Origin: Closterium sp. NIES-65
Taxonomy: Eukaryota; Streptophyta; Zygnematophyceae; Desmidiales; Closteriaceae
Reading direction: 5' to 3'
NCBI GenBank assembly: GCA_948144175.1
Contig: CANXME010000520.1
Location: 1,116,001 to 1,180,000, forward strand
DNA length: 64,000 nucleotides
Made by a program: the position numbers and the translations under genes. Below are positions 20,954 to 30,305 of the stretch, one piece after another (within the stretch, counting starts at the first letter, position 1; every line of letters starts with the position of its first letter). The notes beneath the pieces are model-generated. The model was given only the letters and a program-made list of their open reading frames with translations. It searched no databases and was not told where the DNA came from.

Positions 20954-21330
20954 TGTCAGTAGAGCTACACTGTGAGATCCCCGATCGATCCTAGGGGTGG
21001 TTACAGGCGCGTTTGCCTGGGGGGTTATGGGCGCACTGACCCGCTACTGAAACAAGCCCTTTTATCCCAATGGTCTAGTGGTTGGGATTCTAACATGGTA
21101 TCAGAGCGGTCTCGGGTTCGAATCCCGGTGTATGCACATGTTGGCCGTTGCCACTGTGCTCAGTCCTGGGCCTCCCAGTGTGGGGGGGTGTCAGTAGAGC
21201 TACACTGTGAGATCCCCGATCGATCCTAGGGGGGGTTACAGGCGCGTTTGCCTGGGGGGTTATGGGCGCACCGACCCGCTACTGAAACAAGCCCTTTTAT
21301 CCCAATGGTCTAGTGGTTGGGATTCTGACA
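20954..21330 (+). mobile_element. TRIM (miniature LTR retrotransposon, 377 bp) inside G
   Basis: Two 142-bp LTRs (20954-21095 and 21189-21330; 3 differences) flank a 93-bp non-coding core. The exact 5-bp duplication GTACA is at 20949-20953 and 21331-21335. The core starts with primer site TGGTATCAGAGC and ends with the purine tract TGGGGGGG, so it has the minimum cis parts of an LTR element and no protein. The end of the LTR plus the start of the core resembles a tRNA-Glu gene. It sits in the RT region of G. Which autonomous element mobilises it is unknown. Confidence 0.93.
21063..21138 (+). other. tRNA-Glu-like sequence across the TRIM LTR-core junction
   Basis: TCCCAATGGTCTAGTGGTT resembles the 5' half of eukaryotic tRNA-Glu with its A box. 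GGTCTCGGGTTCGAATCCCG resembles the T arm with the B box. The anticodon-arm region is replaced by the LTR end and primer site (TAACATGGTATCAGAGC). Not a functional tRNA gene, since the acceptor arm does not pair; possibly a Pol III promoter. The A-box half recurs in the second LTR at 21298-21330. Confidence 0.6.
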
Positions 21331-21339
21331 GTACATCCC

Positions 21340-22905
21340 CTGATCGTGGGGAAGCTACTGGAATCCGAGTTCGATGAGGACGCAGTGAAGATGCTGCTGC
21401 CACAGGCGAGGTGCCTGCTTGATGCCGTACAGGGACTTTTGCAGGAGACAAACTGCGTCGCCATCTTCTTCGAACGCGTCTGGCTGCTCGACGTAGATGA
21501 CAACATCGACGATCGCGTAGAGGAACGCATTGGAGACGTCGATCTTGCGAAGCGGGCGCTGTTTCAGGGCGGCGATGCAGAGAAGAATGCGTACTGAGGT
21601 ATGACGACCGACAGGTGCGAAGGTCTGGTTGTAGTCCACGAATTGTGTCTGCTCGAATCCGCGAACCACCCAGCGCGCCTTAATTTTTTCGACTGTTCCA
21701 TCCGCGAGAGTCTTGATGCGGAAAACCCACTTCCCTGTAAGGATCTTCCTCCCCTTTGCGTGGCGGCGTGGTACCAGCTTCCAAGTTCCACGACGTTGTA
21801 GTGCAGCGACTTCTGCGGCCATGGCGGCTCTCCACTTCTCGGCATCGGGCCCGTTGAGAGCCTGGCGAACGGTGTTGGGCTCGACCAGCTGCTGGTTACC
21901 CCGCACGGCGACAGCGAGGCCGAGGATACGAAGGCCCGTGAGGTTGGATTCGGCTGTGGTGGTAACTTCGACCACGTCGTCGTCGTCACCAGGGATGTCG
22001 CAAAAGGTGTCGCGAGATGAGTCACGAGCTGGGTTCATGGGTGAGTGCATTTCTGCACTTGCGTAATCGTGGTGTGCCTGTACTGCTTCGTGGGGATTGG
22101 TGTCTGTTGGGAAGTATGTGGGAGTGCCGAACTGCTCCGTAACGGGGATGAAGGGTGCTTCATCTGCTGCAGCCTGGTCTGGCTGTTCTCCTACCACGTC
22201 AACGTTGTCCTCGTCATTGGCGTAGCTGTGTTGTCCCTGGAAAATGTTGTCCGGTGCGTTCTGTGCAGTGCGGTGCTGGCGGTACAGTGGCAGGGTCAGT
22301 CTTTCGTAGAAGATGCAGTCACGTGAACGCGTGAGCTGGTGGGTGGCGAAGTCCAGAGTTGTCCAGGCGTGGTATTTGGATTCGATTCCGAGGTGAATGC
22401 CAGAGCGAGTGAGATCCTCAAATTTTCCGGTTCGGGCAGTGTGAGGGCGAACTGTACCATACACCCGAAGACTCGCAGCATGCGTGTATCGGGGTGATTT
22501 CCGGTCCACTCCTTGAAAGGCGAGCTGTTGTTGGGCAGTGCTTTTGAGGATAGCATGTTGTGCAGCCAAACTGCATGCCCCATGGCGAAGGGCCAATACT
22601 TGGTTGGCACAGCCGACTGCTTCATGAGGGCTCGCATTTTCGTCGCGAGGCTCCTGTTGGTTCTTTCCGCCAATCCCTGCTGCTCGTGGACGTAGGGCAA
22701 GGAGACCATCCTCTTGATCCCTCTCTGCTTGCATAGGGTTTTGAAGTCGTCCGACATGTACTCCAGGGCTCCGTCTGTCTGGAACGCTTTCAACTTGTGG
22801 CCGTCACTTAGGTTTTCCGCCATGGCGAGCCAAACTTCGAAACAGTAGCAGGCGAGGTAACGGTCCTTGACGTTCACGGCCCAGACGAAGCGTGTGCCGG
22901 CGTCA
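21340..22905 (-). pseudogene. N-terminal RT and C-terminal integrase region of element G
   Basis: Integrase: QTDGALEYMSDDFKTLCKQR, LPYVHEQQGLAERTNRSLAT, LRVFGCMVQF (about 22440-22830). RT: KWRAAMAAEVAALQRRGTWK, ILTGKWVFRIKTLADGTVEK, FVDYNQTFAPVGRHTSVRIL, VSNAFLYAIVDVVIYVEQPD (about 21430-21860). Continues at 30306 beyond H and at 20953 beyond the TRIM. Confidence 0.85.
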
Positions 22906-22911
22906 ATGAAG

Positions 22912-23046
22912 TGTCAGAACATTATAGTTTATGCTATTCTGTAGGCTATAGTGGGGTATCCCATAGGGGGTACAACCCAACTAGGGTTTCATATTTGTAC
23001 TCGCTTCATTCATAGTTCACATCATTCTCTCGTTCTCATTCTCACA
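22912..23046 (+). repeat. 5' LTR of element H (135 bp)
   Basis: TGTCAGAACATTATAG ... TTCTCATTCTCACA, followed by TGGAATCAGAGC (primer site), a stem of the GGTCCC/GGGACT type and GGGCCCACC at 23047-23092. Confidence 0.92.
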
Positions 23047-23139
23047 TGGAATCAGAGCAGGTCCCCTCCTAGGGACTGTTCCTAGGGCCCACCGAAGCGC
23101 GCCTCGAGTCGCGCTCTCCCTTTTTTTTTTCTAGCGGCC

Positions 23140-24030
23140 CGTCGTGCCGCCCTTACGGTCGCGTCGAGCCGCCCTAGCGGCCCCGCCGCCCTACCTAGCG
23201 GCCCCGCCACCCTACCTAGCGGCCCCGCCACCCTACCTCGCGGCCTCGCCGCCCCATTGCGCGGCCCCGCCGCCCTACCTAGCGGCCCCGCCGCCCTTAC
23301 TCGCGGCCCCGCCCCCCCCCCCCCCCCCCCCATCGCGCGGCCCCGCCGCCCCATCGCGGCCTCGCCGCCCCATCGCGCGGCCTCGCCGCCCTACCTAGCG
23401 GCCCCGCTGCCCTTCCTCGCGGCCCCGCCGCCCCATCGCGCGGCCCCGCCGCCCTACCTAGCGGCCCCGCCGCCCTTCCTCGCGGCCCCGCCGCCCCATC
23501 GCGCGGCCCCGCCACTCTACCTCGCTGCCCCGCCGCCCTACCTCGCGGCCCCACCACTCTACCACGCGGCCCCGCCGCCCTATCTCGCGGCCCCGCCGAC
23601 CTATCCAGCGGCCCCGCCGCCCTTCTGCAGCGGCCCCGCCGCTCCTCTGCAGCGGCCCCGCCGCCCTACCCAGCGGCCCCGCCGTCCTTCTGCAGCGGCC
23701 CCGCCGCTTCTCTGCAGCGGCCCCGCCGCCCAATCTAGCGCCCCCGCCGCCCTCTCTGCAGCGGCCCCGCCGCTCCTCTGCAGCGGCCCCGCTGCCCTAC
23801 TTCAGCGGCCCAGCCGAGCTGCCCAGCAGCAGAGCAGCCGAGCCGCCCAGCAGCAGAGCAGCCGAGCCGCCCTGCAGCCGAGCCGCCCGGCAGCCCACCA
23901 GCCGAGCCGCCGTGCAGCCGACCGCCCAGCCGCCGAGCCGCCCAGCTGCCGAGCCGCCCAGCCGCCGAGCCGCCCAGCTGCCGAGCCGCCCTTCAGCCGA
24001 GCCGCCCGAGCAGCCCTGTCCGGTGAGCAC
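23140..24030 (+). repeat. GC-rich minisatellite leader of H
   Basis: Units such as TACCTAGCGGCCCCGCCGCC and CAGCGGCCCCGCCGC repeat with slight variation, changing to GAGCCGCCCAGC units near 23810-24010. A 20-C run lies at 23312-23331. The open frames of 85-299 codons here are compositional. Confidence 0.75.
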
Positions 24031-24089
24031 AGACCCTCTGTCACTGCGTGCCCTTCCCCTACTGCTTGCACTGCTGGTCTCCTACTGTC

Positions 24090-25420
24090 ATGGCTACCCC
24101 TAGTGTCCTCGCTTTTGACGCTGAGGGTCGGGCCATTGATTTTGAGGTCTGGGTAGATGACCTACAGCTGTTCTTACAGTGCGATAGGGCGGACGGCCTC
24201 TCTCTCTTTGACCTCACCTCTGGCGCTTCCCCTGCCCCTGCTGCTGATGCTGACGCCACTGTTCGCTCCCAGTGGGCCACGCGCGATGCTGCTGCACGTC
24301 TTGCTGTGCGTCGCCACCTCCCTACCTCCGAGCGTGCGCACTTTAGTCAGTACAAGAGTGCACAGACCTTGTACGACGCTGTAGTCGCGCGCTACTCCTC
24401 CCCTTCCACTGCTGCACTGAGCCGTCTCATGCTGCCGTACCTCTTCCCTGACCTTGCTGCCTTTCCCACCGTTGCTGACCTCATTACGCACCTCCGCACT
24501 AGTGACACTCGCTACCGCGCTGCACTTCCTGCTGACTTCTGCACCGCGAACCCCCCCCCCCACATCACTCTGTACTTCCTAGTCACTCGCCTCCCTGACT
24601 CCCTTCGAGTAGTCAGGGACCACTTTCTCTCAGTCTGTCCCACCACACTCACTGTCGATCTCCCCGAGAAGGCCCTCTTAGCAGCGGAGAAGAGTATAGT
24701 CGCTGTAGGAGCCTCTCGAGGTGACCCACGCACCCCCATCTTTGAGGGGTGTTCCCCCTCCCCCCTGCTGCCCTCTGTTGCCTCTGCTGCTACGGCCGAC
24801 CTCCTTGGTCTTGAGTCGGTCGGTGCGGCGTCTGCCCCTAGCGGGAGACGCCGCCCTGGCAAGGGCAAGGGGGGCAAGGGAGCTCGAGGAGCGGGCGGTG
24901 GAGGTGGAGGTGGAGGTGGAGGCGGTGGGGGTAGTGGGGGTGGCGGTGGGAGTGGAGGTGCGGGTGGGGGGGTCGGTGGCGGCGGTGGAGGCGGAGGCGG
25001 CGGCGGCGGTGGCGGTGGGAGCGGAGGTGGCGGAGGAGGCGGCGGTGGAGGCGGCGGTGGAGGCGGCGGAGGCGGTGGGGGTGGCGGTGGAGCTGGTCGC
25101 GGGCCTTCGCAGAGGAGTGGCTCCGGTAGTGGCGCGCGCCAGCAGTAGCAGCGCGGTCGTGAGACCCTGTCCCCTCAGCAGCTCCGTGAGTGGTACACTG
25201 CACGCCAGCGGGGTGGGGGTTTTGGTCCGTGCACCTACGTCCTGCGCACCGGCGACCGTGCGGGTGAGCAGTGTGGGGGTCCGCACCCCACCCAGCGCTG
25301 CTTTGGGCGCCTGACGGACGCGTGGCGTCACCAGTTCCCGGAGGCCTCAGAGATTCCTCGCTGGGGCGAGCTGTCTAGGGCGGGTGTAACCATCTTTGAT
25401 CTTGACTTTGATGCTATTCT
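24090..25420 (+). pseudogene. Gag region of element H
   Basis: Start MATPSVLAFDAEGRAIDFEV, then RLAVRRHLPTSERAHFSQYK and LMLPYLFPDLAAFPTVADLI. A basic GKGKGGKG patch is followed by about 70 mostly glycine residues (24885-25095). A Cys/His motif follows (CTYVLRTGDRAGEQCGGPHP-type) with spacing C-X13-C-X3-H-X4-C. This looks like an atypical nucleocapsid module in place of a standard knuckle. Confidence 0.8.
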
Positions 25421-25424
25421 CTCT

Positions 25425-26930
25425 GCCATGTATGCTGTGTCTCATAGTGATGAGGATGACTGCTACCGCTGTTTCCCGCCCGATCCGGGCATTGAGGCTG
25501 CTGCCCTAGGTGCTTGCGACGCTGCTGCTCTAGGTGCTAGTGTGTCTGCGTTCTCAGGTACTGGTGAGTCTGCGCTCTCAGGTACTACGTCGGCTTCGGC
25601 CTCCCTAACCTTCACCCTTGACTCTGGGGCGTCTCGCTCCTTCTTTCGGGACCGCACCACACTCACGCCGCTTAGTCGGCCGGTTGCGGTGTCTCTGGCT
25701 GACCCCTCCGGGGGTCCTGTGCTGTCTCGCTTCTCCACAGTCCTCCCGTGTCCGGCGGCTCCCTCTGGCACCCTGTCTGGTCTCTACCTCCCCTCGTTCT
25801 CGACGAACCTGGTGAGTGGTGCTGACCTACAGGATGGGGGAGTACACCAGTTCACTCCTGCGCGTCAGCGGGTGACGCACTGTACTGAGGCTAGCATAGG
25901 TCGGCACCTGGCTACGTTTACCCGTCAGCCGGGGTCGAGCCTGTACACACTGACCACTGCGTCTCCTCCCGTTACTGAGTCTGGTAGAGTCGCTTCGTCC
26001 GGTCAGGTGTTTGCTGCAGCGTCTAGGTCTGGTCCTGAGTCTGCCCCCTGTTCGTGTCGTCTCTTGTCTCATGAGACTCTCCTCTGGCACCACCGTCTTG
26101 GTCACCCCTCTCTGCTTCGGCTCAGAGGCATGGCCTCCCGTCTTCTTGTGTCTGGTCTCCCCCGGTCCCTCCCTCCCCTTCCTCAGGGCCCTGGCCCTGC
26201 CTGTGTCCCCTGTGTCGAGGGGTGCCAGCGGGCTGCCCCTCAATCCTCCTAGTTTTCTCCGACAGAGGCCCCGTTGCAGACGCTTCACATGGACGTGTGG
26301 GGCCCGGCCGGCGTCCGTGGACAGGGTTACGAGCGCTACTTCCTGCTCGTTGTTGACGACTACTCGCGTTACACCACGGTCTTCCCCTTGCGCAGCAAGG
26401 GTGATGTCACTGAGGTGCTGATCGACTGGATCCGCGCGGCTCGTCTCCAGCTCAGGCGGAGCTTTGGCTCGGACTTCCCTGTTCTGCGTCTGCACTCGGA
26501 CAGAGGCGGAGAGTTTTCCTCTGGCCGACTGCGAGCCTACTGTCGCGCACGAGGCATCCGTCAGACCTTCACGCTTCCGGACTCACCGCAGCAAAATGGG
26601 ATTGCTGAGCGCCGCATTGGCATGGTCATGGACGTCGCTCGTACGTCTATGATGCATGCGGCTGCCCCCCATTTTCTGTGGCCGTTTGCGGTCAGGTACG
26701 CGGCGCATCAGATCAACCTCCACCCCAGGGTCTCCAGGCCGGAGACCTCCCCAGCCTTACTGTGGACGGGGAAGGTTGGCGATGCGTCGGCGTTTCGGGT
26801 CTGGGGTTCTCGGGCGTTTGTCCGCGACTTGTCTGCGGACAAGCTGTCCCCTCGTGCTGCTCCTTGCGTCTTCTTGGGGTTCCCCCCTGACGCACCTGGG
26901 TGGCAGTTCTACCACCCCACCTCTTGACGT
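25425..26930 (+). pseudogene. Protease and integrase region of element H
   Basis: Protease FTLDSGASRSFFRDRTTLTP (about 25610-25670). Pre-integrase HHRLGHPSLLRLRGM (about 26088). Integrase core LHMDVWGPAGVRGQGYERYF, VVDDYSRYTTVFPLRSKGDV, LHSDRGGEFSSGRLRAYCRA and SPQQNGIAERRIGMVMDVAR, ending with VFLGFPPDAPGWQFYHP at about 26870-26920. Catalytic D, D and E positions are visible. Confidence 0.85.
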
Positions 26931-27139
26931 GTTCTGTCCTCCCAGGACGTCACGTTTGACGAGTCGGTCCCCTACTACCGCCTCTTCCCCTACCGCACTC
27001 CGTCCCTCCCCCCACCCCCGCTCTTCCTTGTACCAGGTCCCCCCCAGGTAGACTCCCTCCCCCCTCAGGGTCCTGCCCCTTCGGTGTGTCCCAGGTAGAC
27101 GCAGTCGAGCCTGTCGAGGTCACTGGTGACTCTGGTGCT

Positions 27140-27370
27140 GCAGGGGGTGCTGAGCCTGGGGGTGCTGGACCTGGGGGTGCGGAGTCTGGGGGTGCTGAGC
27201 CTGGGGGTACTGAGCCTGGGGGTGCTGAGCCTGGGGGTGCTGAGCTTGGAGTTGCTACGCCTGGGGGTGCTGAGCCTGGAGGTGCTACGCCTGGGGGTGC
27301 TGAGCCTGGAGGTGCTACGCCTGGGGGTGCTGAGAGTGGAGGTGCTCCGCCTGGAGGTTCTCCGGGTGCT
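27140..27370 (+). repeat. 15-bp GGAEP-coding repeat in H
   Basis: About fifteen tandem copies of a unit like GGTGCTGAGCCTGGG, coding Gly-Gly-Ala-Glu-Pro variants, in the linker between integrase and RT. Homologous arrays are at 46820-47000 in D and 56130-56380 in I with different unit counts. Confidence 0.8.
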
Positions 27371-28429
27371 TCTTCTCGCCGGGAGCCACTCTCTCCACAG
27401 TAGCTGCGCGAGTGGTTTGCCCGGCACTGGCGCCGTACTACTGGTGCTGGAGGTTCTTCGGCTGCTGAGGGTGCTGCGGTCGCGGTTCCCGGAGGTGCTC
27501 GTACTGGGAGAACTGGAGCTGCTGGGCCTACGGGTTCGACTGGAGCTGGTGCTGCTGAGGGAGTAGGCGCTGAGACTACCGCTGGCGGTCCTACTGGGGG
27601 TGCTCCTGGTGCTGCTGGAGGTGCTGCTGGAGCGGGTGCTCCTGCTGAGGGTACTGGTGCTGTCCCTGCTGCTTCTGGCGTCGTCTTGCCGCCTCGACCG
27701 TACTTTGTTCCACTCCTGCAGCAGGTTCTTAGTCTTCCTCCTTCTACTGGTCCTCCTCCTCCCTTAGAGTGTCCACAGCCTGTCTCGTCACAGTTACAGC
27801 TACAGCCTGCCTCCCCTCTGCCTGCTCCTTCTCCCTACGCTGGTCCTACTGGAGGTCTTACTGAGCGTCGTGAGCCTACGTCTCGTCCTGCGTCGCCTGT
27901 TAGAGCTGCTCCCGTTAGTGGTCGCGGTTCACGCCAGCGTCCTCCTCCTGTCCCTGGCACGCACCAGATGTCTCCACGTCCGTCTACTGCTCCTCTGCGT
28001 GCCCCTTTGCCTTCCCCTCCTGAGTTCTCTCTTCCTGCACTTTCCGACCCTGAGTCGGACTCTCTTCGTGCTGCTAGTCCTAGTGTCATGCGTCTCCTTG
28101 CTACTGCTGTCACTGACCCTTCTTTCGAGTCTACTGCTGCGTCTGCTCTCGTTACTGAGCTCGTTGCTTTGCTGCTCGCTGTCGCATAGACTACGCTGCT
28201 AGTCTTGTCGCTGAGTCTGAGTCTGTCTGTCCTCAGTCCGTCGGGGGTGGGTGTGCCCTTGGCACGGACGTCCTTGAGGACAGGCAGGAGGAGTTCCAGT
28301 GTCTGGCAGCTGCTTCACCTCATCTCGTGTCCGTACTGCTTACCCCTGAGGGAGACCCGGATGCACTAGACATCCCGACTCCGCGCTCTTACGCGGAGGC
28401 GATAGAGGGTCCCTACTCCTCTTAGTGGC

Positions 28430-29952
28430 AGGCAGCTATGGATGCAGAGATGGCTTCCTGGAAGTCCACAGGCACCTACGTTGACGCTGTCCCCCCTCCT
28501 GGGGCGAACATCGTCAGTGGCATGTGGATCTTCAGGGTGAAGCGGCCGCCGGGTTCTCCGCCTGTCTTCAAGGCGCGTTACGTGGCTCGTGGCTTCAGTC
28601 ACCGGCAGGGAGTTGACTACTTTCAGACCTTCTCCCCCACCCCGAAGATGACCACTCTTCGGGTACTGCTGCACATTGCTGCTCACCGTGACTACGAGCT
28701 CCACTCTCTCGACTCCAGCACAGCTTTCTTGCAGGGCAGCCTGCACGAGGAGATCTGGCTGCGTCGCCCACCTGGCTTCACTGGGTCTTTCCCTCCTGGT
28801 ACCCAGTGGAGTCTCCGGTGTCCAGTCTACGGTCTCCGCCAGGCGCCACGTGAGTGGCAGGACACACTGAGGACTACGCTTGCAGCTCTTGGGTTTTCTC
28901 CTTCTACTGCCGACCCGTCGCTGTTTCTGCGCACCGACACCTCTCTGCCGCCGTTCTACATCCTCGTGTACGTCGACGACTTGGTCTTTGCCACAGTTGA
29001 CACTGCTGGACTCGCCTACGTGAAGTCCGAGCTGCAGAAGCGACACACGTGCACAGACCTGGGTGAACTGCGCAGCTACCTTGGCTTGCAGATCACCCGG
29101 GACAGAGCACGCCGCACCATTACCCTGACTCAGTCACACATGGTACAGCAGGTCCTTCAGCGCTTCGGCTTCACGTACTCCTCGCCTCAGGCCACTCCTC
29201 TGCCTACTCGCCACTCACTCTCAGCTCTGCCTTCGGATGAGTCTGTAGAGTCGAGCGGCCCGTATCCAGAGCTTGTTGGCTGCCTCATGTACCTGATGAC
29301 CTGCACACGACCTGACCTTGCATACCCTCTTAGCATTCTTGCACGCTATGTTGCTCCTGGGAGACACCGACCAGAGCACATGGCTGCAGCGAAGAGGGTG
29401 TTGCGCTACTTGTGCAGTACGTCGGGAATGGGGCTAGTGCTTGGAGGGCGGAGTCCAGTGGTCCTCACTGGGCACGCGGACGCTTCTTGGGCTGACGACC
29501 AGGCTACGCAGCGGTCGTCACAGGGTTACACCTTCAGTCTTGGTTCCGGCTCTGTTTCGTGGCGGGCTACCCGCTCGTCTTCTGTTCTCGGCTCCAGTTG
29601 TGAGGCTGAGATCTACGCCGGGGCTATGGCTGCCCAGGAGCTTCGCTGGCTCACCTACCTGCTGACCGACCTTGGAGAGCCGCCTCGTTCTCCTCCAGTC
29701 CTGTACGTAGACAACAAGGCCATGCTGGCCTTGTGTGGAGAGCAGCGACTGGAGCACAGGACAAAGCACATTGCTCTCCGCTACTTTCTTGCTCGTGAGC
29801 TACAGCAGCGTGGACAGTTGCGACTTGCGTACGTGGCCTCTGAGGCCAACACTGCTGATGTTTTCACCAAGGCACTTGCGCATTGTGATCATCAGCGCTT
29901 CTGCACTCAGCTGGGTCTTGTGCCTGTCTTGCCTCACTTGCTCACTTCTTGA
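28430..29952 (+). pseudogene. RT and RNase H region of element H
   Basis: A single open stretch of about 500 codons. RT: IVSGMWIFRVKRPPGSPPVF, ARGFSHRQGVDYFQTFSPTP and the YVDD box in FYILVYVDDLVFATVDTAGL. RNase H: VVLTGHADASWADDQATQRS, SSSVLGSSCEAEIYAGAMAA, HRTKHIALRYFLARELQQRG. The best preserved pol segment in the window. Confidence 0.88.
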
Positions 29953-30165
29953 CCTTGCTTGTACTGTCACATATATATACTCCTGCTCTTGCTTGCTTAG
30001 CCTCGTATATATATATATATGTGCTCTTGCATGTGAACTGGCCTTTTGGCCTTTGAACTTGTGCTCGGAATGTGTGGTGACTTTGTGATCCACCCTGAGC
30101 TTTGCTTTGCTTTGCTTGACTGGTCTTGTGACCCCTTGTTCTCCCCCACTTTGCCTATGGGGGTG

Positions 30166-30300
30166 TGTCAGAACATTATAGTTTATGCTATTGTGTAGGC
30201 TATAGTGGGGTATCCCATAGGGGGTACAACCCAACTAGGGTTTCATATTTGTACTCGCTTCATTGATAGTTCACATCATTCTCTCGTTCTTATTCTCACA
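30166..30300 (+). repeat. 3' LTR of element H (135 bp)
   Basis: Direct repeat of the 5' LTR, preceded by CCTATGGGGGTG, the presumed polypurine tract shared with D, I and M. Confidence 0.92.
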
Positions 30301-30305
30301 TGAAG

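Larger units (their letters stand above)
22912..30300 (+). mobile_element. Ty1/copia element H, short-LTR lineage, nested in G
   Basis: Full-length insertion with 135-bp LTRs at 22912-23046 and 30166-30300 that differ at 3 sites, and the exact duplication TGAAG at 22907-22911 and 30301-30305. Parts: primer site, hairpin, GC minisatellite leader, Gag (24090 on), protease, integrase, a GGAEP-repeat linker, RT, RNase H, (AT)n 3' UTR and purine tract. It splits the integrase of G. Fairly young by LTR identity; broken in roughly five to ten places. Confidence 0.95.

Noticed and set aside
21063-21138. A genuine tRNA-Glu gene
   Set aside because: A and B boxes are present, but the anticodon arm is an LTR end plus primer site and the acceptor ends do not pair. 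It is part of the TRIM.
23257-24156. A 299-codon Pro/Ala-rich protein
   Set aside because: It lies in the GC minisatellite leader of H. Open frames exist in several phases and on both strands because the repeats lack stops.
27065-27427. A Ser/Thr/Arg-rich minus-strand protein (STPRLSTPRR repeats)
   Set aside because: Reverse reading of the GGAEP repeat linker of H.
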